A stretch of DNA of 23,365 nt from Glaciecola sp. UBA2563 (GTDB taxonomy: Bacteria; Pseudomonadota; Gammaproteobacteria; Enterobacterales; Alteromonadaceae): positions 1 to 23,365 of the forward strand of contig DDLV01000147.1 of NCBI GenBank assembly GCA_002340325.1, written 5' to 3'. Numbering within the stretch: position 1 is the stretch's first letter; each line of letters begins with the position of its first letter. Made by a program: the position numbers and the translations under genes. A model generated the notes under the pieces. It was given only the letters and a program-made list of their open reading frames with translations, was not told the origin of the DNA and ran no database searches. Below are positions 1 through 7,469 of this stretch, piece by piece.

Positions 1-169
1 TTGAAAGCTTCGAATTCATCTGCTGCACAGCGCGAACTCAATTCGCAGAGCGCCCACCCGCTTCGCGTCGAGGAGTTGGGTTTATAGCGGCTTTCAAATC
101 ACTGAATTCTATAATTAAGTGTTCGATGTTTATGTCAAGAGCTCGCAACGAGAATAAATCTATTGTTTT
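1..169. other. left-edge stretch without an assigned gene
   Basis: I see no assignable gene here. A plus-strand frame is open from base 1 to a stop at 85-87 (28 codons). It could be the tail of a gene entering from the left, but I recognise nothing in it. An 8-bp inverted repeat (TTGAAAGC at 1-8, GCTTTCAA at 90-97) brackets the same stretch, so it may instead be part of an intergenic repeat. Confidence 0.25.
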
Positions 170-232
170 AAAAAAGTTGTTAGTCAAACAAGGCTTATCA
201 ATCGGAGACTTAACAGCCTTGTAAGACTAACA
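170..232 (-). terminator. intrinsic terminator of the prp operon
   Basis: Two 18-nt arms (178-195 and 215-232) pair at 16 of 18 positions, with one internal AA/AA mismatch, around a 19-nt loop. Read on the minus strand, the hairpin is followed after AC by six T residues (175-170). It begins 23 bases downstream of the acnD stop. The strand, distance and U-tract all fit rho-independent termination of the acnD transcript, so a co-transcribed prpF further left is unlikely unless there is readthrough. Confidence 0.8.
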
Positions 233-254
233 AATTGGAGACTCGATCTAGGCC

Positions 255-2873
255 TTACGCAACAGCGCTAGATTCGAGAAAATCCTGAGCGAATTTTTGT
301 AAAACACCGCCCGCAGTATAAACAGATACCTCTTCGGCGGTATCAAGGCGACACTTCACGTCAAACGATACTTGTTCGCCATTCGCTCTTGTCATGATAA
401 CCGTCATGATCCCGCCCGGCGTTGGCTCACCTTGTACGTCAAATGTTTCAGTGCCATCAATGTCATACGTGTTGCGATTTTCGCCATTGATAAATTGCAG
501 CGGTAGCACGCCCATGCCCACCAAGTTAGTTCTGTGAATGCGCTCAAAACCCTCAGCTACAATGGCTTCAACACCTGCAAGGCGAACACCTTTTGCTGCC
601 CAATCACGTGATGAGCCTTGACCATAATCCGCACCAGCAATAATGCACAATGGCTGACTGCGATTCATGTAGGTTTCAATCGCTTCCCACATGCGGCTCT
701 CTTTACCTTCTGGCACGATGCGCGCTAATGAACCCTGCTTTATATTGCCGTCATCATCGCGACACATTTCATTCAAGAGCTTAGGATTAGCAAACGTAGC
801 ACGCTGAGCAGTCAAGTGATCGCCGCGGTGCGTCGCATAGGAGTTAAAGTCCTCTTCCGGCAATCCCATTTTATGCAAGTAATCGCCAGCAGCACTTTGT
901 CGTAAAATCGCGTTCGAAGGTGACAAGTGATCCGTCGTAATGTTATCGCCAAGTACTGCTAAAGGTCGCATACCTTTGAGCGTGCGCTCACCGGCCAGTG
1001 CGCCTTCCCAATAGGGCGGTCGACGAATATACGTACTCATTGGACGCCAGTCATATAATGGACTTTCGGCTGGCTCAAATGCGCCAAGATCAAACATAGG
1101 CGTGTAGATTTTCTTGAACTGTTCTGGTTTAACGAATTCGTTGACGATTGCATCAATCTCTTCGTCACTTGGCCAAATATCGTTCAAACGAATATCATTT
1201 CCTGCTTGGTCTTGTCCCAACACATCATTTTCAATATCAAACCGCATAGTGCCCGCAATCGCATAAGCAACAACCAATGGCGGTGACGCTAAAAATGCTT
1301 GTTTAGCATACGGGTGGATACGTCCATCAAAGTTTCGGTTGCCTGATAACACTGCTGTTGCGTATAGATCGCGATCGATAATCTCTTGCTGGATTTTGGG
1401 ATCAAGTGCGCCGCTCATACCGTTACACGTTGTACATGCATAAGCCACTATCCCGAAGCCTAATTTTTCAAGTTCAGATAACAAACCGGACTCTTCCAAA
1501 TATAATTTGGCGACTTTCGAACCTGGCGCAAAGGAAGACTTCACCCATGGCTTGCGCAGCAAGCCTAATTCGTTGGCTTTTTTAGCAACCAGACCCGCTG
1601 CGACAACGTTGCGTGGGTTTGAAGTATTCGTACAGCTAGTGATTGCCGCAATAATGACAGCACCATCTGGCATTTGTCTGTCGTTAGTGTTATCACCCAG
1701 TTCCGCTAGTGAAAATCCTTTGTCTTTCAAGGTATCCGTAGCCAAACGGCGATGTGGATTTGAAGGGCCTGCCATATTTCGCGTGACGCTGGATAAATCA
1801 AACTCCAACACTCGCTCATATTCAGCATCTTTTAAGTCATCTGCCCACAAACCAGTATGTTTCGCATAGGCTTCAACCAATGCCACTTGCTCAGGTTCGC
1901 GGCCAGTGAGTTTCAAGTAGTTGATAGTCTGCTCGTCAATGTAGAACATACCTGCAGACGCACCGTATTCTGGTGTCATGTTTGAGATAGTTGCGCGGTC
2001 ACCTATAGTGAGGTCTTTTGCACCTTCGCCATAGAATTCAAGATAGCTTGAAACGACTTTTTCTTGTCGTAAAAACTCAGTGATGGCCAGCACGATATCC
2101 GTTGCAGTGATACCAGGCTGTCGCTTACCGTTGAGTTTTACGCCTACGATATCAGGCAATCTCATCATGGACGGGCGTCCAAGCATTACGGTTTCGGCTT
2201 CTAATCCGCCCACACCAATGGCTATAACGCCAAGCGCGTCAACGTGCGGGGTGTGACTATCGGTACCTACACATGTATCTGGAAACGCAACGCCATCGCG
2301 ATGCTGGATAACGGGTGACATTTTTTCCAAGTTTATTTGGTGCATAATGCCGTTACCTGCTGGGATAACATCGACATTTTTAAAGGCTGTCTTTGTCCAT
2401 TCGATAAAATGGAAACGGTCTTCGTTTCGTCTGTCTTCGATTGCTCTGTTCTTTTCAAAGGCGTCAGGATCGAAACCACCATGCTCAACAGCAAGTGAGT
2501 GGTCAACGATTAACTGGGTAGGTACCACAGGATTGACTCTGGCCGGGTCTCCCCCTTGTTCAGCGATTGCATCTCGGAGACCGGCCAGATCAACCAAAGC
2601 AGTCTGCCCCAATATATCGTGGCAAACCACACGCGCAGGATACCAAGGAAAATCTAAGTCGCGTTTGTTACCGATAATTTGCTTTAGAGCATCTGTTAAA
2701 TCATCTGGTTCACATTTTCTTACGAGCTGCTCGGCAAGCACACGTGATGTATAAGGAAGCTTTGGATATGCCCCAGGCGTAATTGATTCAATCGCTTCAC
2801 GCGTATCAAAAAAATCAACAGAAACGCCATTTAGCTCAAAGCCGGGTAGGGGTTTGCGGTATTTGTAATTCAT
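255..2873 (-). CDS. acnD: AcnD, Fe/S-dependent 2-methylcitrate dehydratase
   Basis: This is a cytoplasmic aconitase-superfamily enzyme of 872 aa. In the 2-methylcitrate cycle AcnD dehydrates 2-methylcitrate to a 2-methylaconitate isomer, which PrpF then isomerises. The [4Fe-4S] ligands are visible: C414 in SCTNTS and C480/C483 in ACTTCNG. The spacing of 66 then 3 residues is the same as in AcnA-type aconitases. The C-terminal swivel domain carries GSSRDWA (S754, S755, R756), the substrate-binding serine/arginine signature. The N-terminus (KYRKPLPG) and the full length match AcnD rather than PrpD, which is unrelated. A GGAA motif precedes the ATG by about 8 bases. The gene is third after prpB and prpC, with 32 bases between prpC and acnD. 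The unusual point is that prpF does not follow directly. AcnA cannot be wholly excluded by eye, but the operon context strongly favours AcnD. Confidence 0.93.
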   Translation of the reverse strand: MNYKYRKPLPGFELNGVSVDFFDTREAIESITPGAYPKLPYTSRVLAEQLVRKCEPDDLTDALKQIIGNKRDLDFPWYPARVVCHDILGQTALVDLAGLRDAIAEQGGDPARVNPVVPTQLIVDHSLAVEHGGFDPDAFEKNRAIEDRRNEDRFHFIEWTKTAFKNVDVIPAGNGIMHQINLEKMSPVIQHRDGVAFPDTCVGTDSHTPHVDALGVIAIGVGGLEAETVMLGRPSMMRLPDIVGVKLNGKRQPGITATDIVLAITEFLRQEKVVSSYLEFYGEGAKDLTIGDRATISNMTPEYGASAGMFYIDEQTINYLKLTGREPEQVALVEAYAKHTGLWADDLKDAEYERVLEFDLSSVTRNMAGPSNPHRRLATDTLKDKGFSLAELGDNTNDRQMPDGAVIIAAITSCTNTSNPRNVVAAGLVAKKANELGLLRKPWVKSSFAPGSKVAKLYLEESGLLSELEKLGFGIVAYACTTCNGMSGALDPKIQQEIIDRDLYATAVLSGNRNFDGRIHPYAKQAFLASPPLVVAYAIAGTMRFDIENDVLGQDQAGNDIRLNDIWPSDEEIDAIVNEFVKPEQFKKIYTPMFDLGAFEPAESPLYDWRPMSTYIRRPPYWEGALAGERTLKGMRPLAVLGDNITTDHLSPSNAILRQSAAGDYLHKMGLPEEDFNSYATHRGDHLTAQRATFANPKLLNEMCRDDDGNIKQGSLARIVPEGKESRMWEAIETYMNRSQPLCIIAGADYGQGSSRDWAAKGVRLAGVEAIVAEGFERIHRTNLVGMGVLPLQFINGENRNTYDIDGTETFDVQGEPTPGGIMTVIMTRANGEQVSFDVKCRLDTAEEVSVYTAGGVLQKFAQDFLESSAVA

Positions 2874-2905
2874 AATCTTGTTCCAAATTTACTTATTCGT
2901 TTAGA

Positions 2906-4033
2906 CTATCGTTGCTCGATGGGCACTACTTTTCGTGGCTCTGGGCCAACGTAGTCTGCACTTGGTCGAATAATGCGGTTGTTTGAGCGTTGCTCCATCA
3001 CATGCGCAGCCCAGCCTGTTAATCGTGAGCACACGAATATTGGCGTAAACAGTTTGGTTGGAATTCCCATAAAGTGATAAGCAGATGCGTGGAAAAAGTC
3101 AGCATTACAAAACAACTTTTTCTGTTCCCACATAAACGCTTCGCAAGCAACAGAAATATCGTATAAAGAGGTGTCACCGAATTCCTTGGAAAGCTTTTCA
3201 GACCAACCTTTAATAATCACGTTTCTTGGATCAGAAACGCGGTAAATCGCGTGACCAAAGCCCATGATTTTTTCTTTTCGTTCTAGCATGCCTGCCATTT
3301 GCACACGCGCATCGTCTGGTGACGTAAACTTCTGAATCATGTCCATTGCGGCTTCATTCGCACCGCCATGCAAAGGACCGCGAAGTGAGCCAATAGCGCC
3401 TGTAATACAGGAGAACATATCTGACAGCGTTGACGCGCACGTTCGCGCGGTAAATGTAGAGGCGTTGAATTCGTGTTCAGCGTAAAGAATGAGAGATACA
3501 TCCATTACACGACTGTGTAATTCAGATGGCTTCTTGTCTAACAGTAACTTGAGGAAATGGCCACCGATTGAATCTTCATCCGAGACGCAATCAATCTCAA
3601 CCCCTTCGTGGCTATAGCGATACCAATAACACATGATCGCTGGGAATGCCGCAAGTAGTCGATTGGCTGCTTTGTTTTGTTGAGAAAAGTCTTCTTCTGG
3701 TTCGATATTGCCTAAGAATGAACAACCGGTTCTCATTACGTCCATTGGGTGAGCGTCAGCAGGAATGCGCTGTAAAACTTCCTTAAGTGCTTGCGGTAAG
3801 TCACGTTGCTGCGCGAGTTCTGCTTTATAAGTTGCTAGCTGATCGGCATTGGGTAATTCGCGGTTGAATAACAGGTATGCAACTTCTTCAAACGTTGCGT
3901 TTTCTGCCAAATCTGAGACATCGTAACCACAATAAGTTAAGCCGGATCCGCTTTTGCCGACCGTACATAGTGATGTTTCGCCAGCGCTTTGACCTCGTAA
4001 ACCCGCTCCGCCTATTTTCTTTTCCGCCATCAT
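2906..4033 (-). CDS. prpC: 2-methylcitrate synthase PrpC
   Basis: A citrate-synthase-family enzyme of 375 aa that condenses propionyl-CoA with oxaloacetate to give 2-methylcitrate. The catalytic triad of the family is readable: H222 in LHGGANEAAM, H261 in GFGHAIYR, and D312 in NADFFHASAYHFMGIP. The short form (about 375 aa) and the prpB/acnD context argue for PrpC rather than the longer hexameric GltA. Two ATG codons are adjacent at the start. The AGGAG ribosome binding site lies 3 bases before the first (4033) and 6 before the second (4030), so the second is the likelier start and would give 374 aa. The 305-bp gap to prpB upstream is long for one operon and holds a large palindromic repeat. 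Confidence 0.95.
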   Translation of the reverse strand: MMAEKKIGGAGLRGQSAGETSLCTVGKSGSGLTYCGYDVSDLAENATFEEVAYLLFNRELPNADQLATYKAELAQQRDLPQALKEVLQRIPADAHPMDVMRTGCSFLGNIEPEEDFSQQNKAANRLLAAFPAIMCYWYRYSHEGVEIDCVSDEDSIGGHFLKLLLDKKPSELHSRVMDVSLILYAEHEFNASTFTARTCASTLSDMFSCITGAIGSLRGPLHGGANEAAMDMIQKFTSPDDARVQMAGMLERKEKIMGFGHAIYRVSDPRNVIIKGWSEKLSKEFGDTSLYDISVACEAFMWEQKKLFCNADFFHASAYHFMGIPTKLFTPIFVCSRLTGWAAHVMEQRSNNRIIRPSADYVGPEPRKVVPIEQR

Positions 4034-4338
4034 TTTCTCCTCAGTAATTCTGCTAAGTTGTCATGCCGACAGGTGAATCCTATTTGCATGCTAATTTTTT
4101 ACTTCGTACTTGTTCGTTTTCCTAATGTTTAACTAATGCTGTTCGTTTATGCAGTGTAGCTAGCTGCGCAATGTTCACATGAAAAAGACGCTGTTCAACT
4201 TCCCTGTTCGCTCGGGCTCGCGCGTCCATGCGCTCGCACGCTTTTTCATGTAAACATCGCTCCGCTTGGACGCTACATCGCTTGAACCAACAGCATTAGA
4301 ATTCAACATCGTTTATCTCTTGCTTATAACCTGGGTTA
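4034..4338. other. prpB-prpC intergenic spacer
   Basis: This 305-bp gap within the operon contains no credible gene. Its main content is the 167-bp imperfect palindrome at 4133-4299. The AGGAG ribosome binding site of prpC lies at its left end. A short plus-strand frame starting at 4266 runs into prpB antisense and is not credible. Confidence 0.6.
4133..4299. repeat. 167-bp imperfect palindromic element inside the prp operon
   Basis: The left and right ends are inverted copies of each other. An outer 28-nt block beginning CTAATGCTGTT (4133-4160, mirrored at 4272-4299) matches at about 23 of 28 positions and includes TGTAGC/GCTACA. An inner 17-nt block (ATGTTCACATGAAAAAG at 4171-4187, mirrored at 4241-4257) matches at 16 of 17. 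The linkers between these blocks differ in length on the two sides. The centre is GC-rich, with many GCTCG/CGAGC words. It has no coding potential and no clear target duplication. A non-autonomous MITE or intergenic repeat family is the best guess. As RNA it would form a long hairpin between the prpB and prpC cistrons. Confidence 0.75.
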
Positions 4339-5217
4339 TTATTTGTTTTTACCTTGCGCAAACAAGCTATCTAATTTTTGCTCATAGTCGTGATAACCGA
4401 GATAATCGTATAATTCCATACGTGTTTGCATGGTATCTACCACGGCCTTTTGGTCGCCATCGTTAAGCAGGCATTGATACACGTGTTCTGCAGCTTTGTT
4501 CATTGCTCTAAAGGCAGAAAGCGGATAAAGCACCATGGCCGCGCCCCATTCACCCAATTGAGATTTATTCCATAACTCGGTTTGACCGAATTCGGTAATG
4601 TTGGCAAGGATGGGAACATCCAATGCTTCACTGAATGCACGGTAGTGTTCTTCTGTTTTAACCGCTTCAGCAAAGATGCCATCAGCGCCGGCGGCAACAT
4701 AAGCTTTTGCTCTTTCGATGGCTTTTTCTAAGCCTTCTTGGGCAAATGCGTCTGTTCTGGCCATGATAAAAAAGTCAGGATCGGTTCTAGCATCAACTGC
4801 AGCTTTGATTCTATCTACCATTTCTTCAGTGGAGACGATTTCCTTGTTAGGTCGATGACCACATCGTTTTTGTGCAACCTGGTCTTCCATATGGACCGCA
4901 GCTGCGCCTGCTTTTTCCATATCTCTAATCGTTTTGGCAATATTAAACGCGCCACCCCAGCCGGTATCAATATCCACAAGCAGTGGTAAATCACACGCGG
5001 CGGTAATACGTTGCACGTCGACAATGACATCATTTAGCGATGTCATGCCAAGGTCCGGTAACCCATACGACGCGTTGGCAACGCCGCCGCCAGACAAATA
5101 AATGGCTTTGTGGCCAATTCGCTTAGCCATCATTGCACTGTAGGCATTGATCGTCCCTACGATTTGTAACGGTTTATTTTCCGCTAGTGCGTCTCTAAAT
5201 TTTTTGCCTGCAATCAT
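4339..5217 (-). CDS. prpB: 2-methylisocitrate lyase PrpB
   Basis: An enzyme of the isocitrate lyase / PEP mutase superfamily, 292 aa, that cleaves 2-methylisocitrate to pyruvate and succinate in the cytoplasm. The active-site loop KRCGHRPNKE is intact, with the catalytic cysteine at C119. LYLSGGG-like and LVDIDTGWGG (Mg-binding aspartates) are present near the N-terminus, and ILANITEFG and LYPLSAFRAMN follow. Together these read like PrpB along the whole length, close to the family norm of about 295 aa. The ATG at 5217 is preceded by AAGGA at 7-8 bases. The regulator gene lies 38 bases upstream on the same strand, and prpC follows after the palindromic spacer. Confidence 0.95.
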   Translation of the reverse strand: MIAGKKFRDALAENKPLQIVGTINAYSAMMAKRIGHKAIYLSGGGVANASYGLPDLGMTSLNDVIVDVQRITAACDLPLLVDIDTGWGGAFNIAKTIRDMEKAGAAAVHMEDQVAQKRCGHRPNKEIVSTEEMVDRIKAAVDARTDPDFFIMARTDAFAQEGLEKAIERAKAYVAAGADGIFAEAVKTEEHYRAFSEALDVPILANITEFGQTELWNKSQLGEWGAAMVLYPLSAFRAMNKAAEHVYQCLLNDGDQKAVVDTMQTRMELYDYLGYHDYEQKLDSLFAQGKNK

Positions 5218-5255
5218 GGTGTGTTCCTTAGGTTGTGGTCGATCCCCGCCATAAA

Positions 5256-5912
5256 TTAAGAGATCGATAATTTGGATTCTATATTTTTCATTGAATACGT
5301 TATGTGACGACGCATTAGCATTTCTGCCAGTTCTTCGTCACGATTTGATATGGCCTGCACAATATGCTGGTGTTCAGCAAATGCCGTCGATATTCTTGGG
5401 CCTGCCATACCTAGTTGGACGCGATACATTCTGACCAAGTGATAAATGTTGTTTGTCAACATGGAAATAAGATGCTGATTATGGCTACCAAGTACGACCC
5501 GATAATGAAAATCGACATCACCAGCTTCTTGGTAGTAGGATTCTTTTGCCATAATCTGATGCGCATGCGAACTCAGAAGTGACCGCAACTGCTCAATCTC
5601 ATCATCACTCATATGTTTAGCAGCCAATCTCGCCGCCATACCTTCAAGTGATTCCCTCACTTGATAAAGCTGTATAAGGCCATCATGTGATAGCGTGACC
5701 ACGCGAGCCCCAACATTTGCGCGCCTCTCAACAAGGTTTGCTGCTTCTAATCGATTAATCGCTTCGCGGATAATCGCGCGGCTCACGGCATACTTCGATG
5801 AAAGCTCAGACTCATTGAGTTTTTCACCAGCGGTTATCGCGCCGCTGACGATATCACCTCGTAGTGCAAGAAACGTCTTATCTGATGTAGTTACCGCCGA
5901 TTCAGCAAGCAT
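5256..5912 (-). CDS. GntR-family (FadR/FCD subfamily) regulator of the prp operon
   Basis: A 218-aa transcriptional regulator. Residues 13-75 form a winged helix-turn-helix with the typical LNESELSSKYAVSR and VREAI-like pattern (SRAIIREAINRLEAANLV). Residues 80-205 form the all-helical FCD effector domain, with histidines H136, H181 and H203 at the usual metal/ligand positions. It is the first gene of the prpB-prpC-acnD operon, and the spacing implies co-transcription. It therefore probably represses its own operon and is released by a methylcitrate-cycle intermediate; the ligand is inference. Regulators of this kind in Alteromonadales have been called PrpQ, but I leave the symbol empty. No good Shine-Dalgarno precedes the ATG at 5912, yet no better in-frame start exists. 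Two 12-bp palindromes lie upstream. Confidence 0.88.
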   Translation of the reverse strand: MLAESAVTTSDKTFLALRGDIVSGAITAGEKLNESELSSKYAVSRAIIREAINRLEAANLVERRANVGARVVTLSHDGLIQLYQVRESLEGMAARLAAKHMSDDEIEQLRSLLSSHAHQIMAKESYYQEAGDVDFHYRVVLGSHNQHLISMLTNNIYHLVRMYRVQLGMAGPRISTAFAEHQHIVQAISNRDEELAEMLMRRHITYSMKNIESKLSIS

Positions 5913-5932
5913 ATGAATGATGTTTTGATTTA

Positions 5933-5944
5933 ATTGTCGACAAT
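5933..5944. promoter_or_regulatory. GntR operator, proximal copy
   Basis: The perfect palindrome ATTGTCGACAAT lies 20 bases upstream of the regulator ATG. It fits the TTGTCGACAA-like sites expected for FadR/FCD-type GntR proteins. It overlaps the -10 box of the predicted promoter, so binding here would block transcription initiation. Confidence 0.75.
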
Positions 5945-5970
5945 ATACGCCTTAATTCGGGATTGATCAA
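5942..5970 (-). promoter_or_regulatory. sigma70 promoter of the prp operon
   Basis: On the minus strand, TTGATC (5970-5965) is followed after exactly 17 bases by TATATT (5947-5942). This is 4 of 6 and 5 of 6 matches to the -35 and -10 consensus. The -10 box overlaps the proximal operator, which supports repression by the first gene product of the operon. Confidence 0.65.
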
Positions 5971-5989
5971 TATTTAATGATGCTAAAGA

Positions 5990-6006
5990 ATTATATTGTC
6001 GACAAT
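5990..6006 (-). promoter_or_regulatory. GntR operator, distal copy, beside a perfect -10 hexamer
   Basis: A second exact copy of ATTGTCGACAAT occupies 5995-6006. Its centre is 62 bp from the first, close to six helical turns. On the minus strand it is followed by TATAAT (5995-5990), a perfect -10 hexamer, but the matching -35 is weak (TTCTCA-like with an 18-bp spacer). It may be a second repressed promoter, or an auxiliary site allowing repressor cooperation or a short loop. Confidence 0.6.
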
Positions 6007-6393
6007 TTGGGTTGAGAAGTTAAATTTTATAATTTGAGGCTGTTTATAAATTGCAGTGAAAATCGTTTTGATTGATTATTACGCAAGTCCTCGACATCGA
6101 TCAAACGGGAATGACATTCCAAAATTTAATCAAGGAACTGCTGCAGTCTAAGACGTTTATGCGATCTTTATTAGGCGCGCAGTCCACCGTGTTTTCACTT
6201 CTAGCAGGTGGAACGGTTTCGTCATTTTATAAAGTCACACTTACAGGCGGTGCCTTACGTGTAACACATGCAAGTTCCAGTAACACAGGCTTGTAAGTCA
6301 TTTTGTTAAATAGCTTTGTATAGTTCTCAATGAGTAACTAAGATAAAAAACCTACAAAACAAAATAAAAATCTTTGATGCTGAGGGGAAATGT
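6007..6393. other. spacer between prp control region and the Cds1-like gene
   Basis: About 390 bases without a convincing gene. A plus-strand frame of 74 codons (TTG at 6072 to 6296) has no ribosome binding site and no recognisable product. The last part is AT-rich and contains the GAGGGG ribosome binding site of the next gene at about 6382. No clear terminator or riboswitch is visible. Confidence 0.4.
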
Positions 6394-7446
6394 ATGAATG
6401 AGTGGTTAAAAGATGCCATCAACAAAATCAACGCAGATGCGCATCGTTCCGCGGATACTCATCTTATTCATCTCACCTTACCTGCATTCCCGAATATCGA
6501 TATCTACCTAAAAGATGAAAGTACTCATCCAACCGGTAGTTTAAAACATCGATTGGCGCGTTCGTTATTTCTGTATGCGCTTTGCAATGGCAAAATTTCC
6601 CAAGACACCACAATCGTTGAAGCATCCTCTGGCAGCACGGCAGTCTCTGAAGCATATTTTGCCAAAATGATTGGCGTACCGTTTATCGCGGTCATGCCAA
6701 AAACTACCGCGCAAAGTAAAATCAAACAAATTGAACACTACGGTGGCCGTTGCCATTTTGTCGATGCAGTCTATCAAATGCACGACGAATCCAAGCGCCT
6801 AGCAGCTTCTCTTAATGGCTACTTCATGGACCAGTTTACATTTGCTGAAAGAGCAACAGATTGGCGCGGCAATAACAATATCGCAGAAAGCATCTTTCGT
6901 CAGATGGAGCAGGAAACCCATAGCGTACCCCATACAATTGTGATGAGTCCTGGCACCGGCGGTACATCTGCAACGTTAGGACGATTTATACGCTACAAAG
7001 GCTACGACACGAAATTAGTCGTGGTTGACCCCGAATACTCAGTGTTTTATGAAAGCTACCAATCAGGTGACCACACGCTGGTTTCAGAAAAATCCAGCCG
7101 TATCGAAGGGATAGGAAGACCGAAAGTTGAATTATCTTTTCAGCCAGACGTCATTGACGGAATGATAAAAGTCCCGGATGCAGCAAGCGTGGCGACGATG
7201 CGATGGTTAGAAAAAATAATGGGGCGAAAAGCAGGGCCGTCGACAGGCACAAACCTCTGGGGTGTGTTAAAGGTCGCCAAAGAGATGCAGGAGAAACGAC
7301 AAAGCGGTTCAATTGTAACGTTGATGTGTGATAGTGGCGACCGATATTTAGACACTTACTATAACGACACCTGGGTCTCAGAGTGTATTGGTGGCATAAA
7401 AGAACATTTAGTTGAATTAGAGAAATTAGACGTCAAACAACTTTGA
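6394..7446 (+). CDS. cds1: PLP-dependent L-cysteine desulfhydrase, Cds1-like
   Basis: A 350-aa fold-type II PLP enzyme of the cysteine synthase family. The PLP lysine is K51 in THPTGSLKHRLARS. EASSGSTAVSEAYFAK and the SPGTGGTSAT phosphate loop follow, and CDSGDRYLDTYYNDTW lies near the C-terminus. The long shared stretches (STHPTGSLKHRLARSLF, ERATDWRGNNNIAESIF, SRIEGIGRP) are what I recall of mycobacterial Cds1. That enzyme degrades L-cysteine to pyruvate, ammonia and sulfide. The GAGGGG ribosome binding site is well placed before the ATG. The gene stands alone between the prp promoter region and the convergent phoD, so there is no operon partner to refine its role. A cysteine synthase activity remains possible. 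Confidence 0.8.
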   Translation: MNEWLKDAINKINADAHRSADTHLIHLTLPAFPNIDIYLKDESTHPTGSLKHRLARSLFLYALCNGKISQDTTIVEASSGSTAVSEAYFAKMIGVPFIAVMPKTTAQSKIKQIEHYGGRCHFVDAVYQMHDESKRLAASLNGYFMDQFTFAERATDWRGNNNIAESIFRQMEQETHSVPHTIVMSPGTGGTSATLGRFIRYKGYDTKLVVVDPEYSVFYESYQSGDHTLVSEKSSRIEGIGRPKVELSFQPDVIDGMIKVPDAASVATMRWLEKIMGRKAGPSTGTNLWGVLKVAKEMQEKRQSGSIVTLMCDSGDRYLDTYYNDTWVSECIGGIKEHLVELEKLDVKQL

Positions 7447-7469
7447 AGCTCTATCAATACCAGAGAGCG

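Noticed and set aside
4266..4466. 66-codon plus-strand ORF
   Set aside because: It starts inside the palindromic repeat and runs antisense into prpB.
6072..6296. 74-codon plus-strand ORF between the prp operators and the Cds1-like gene
   Set aside because: It starts with TTG, has no ribosome binding site at that start or at the internal ATG, and gives no recognisable product.
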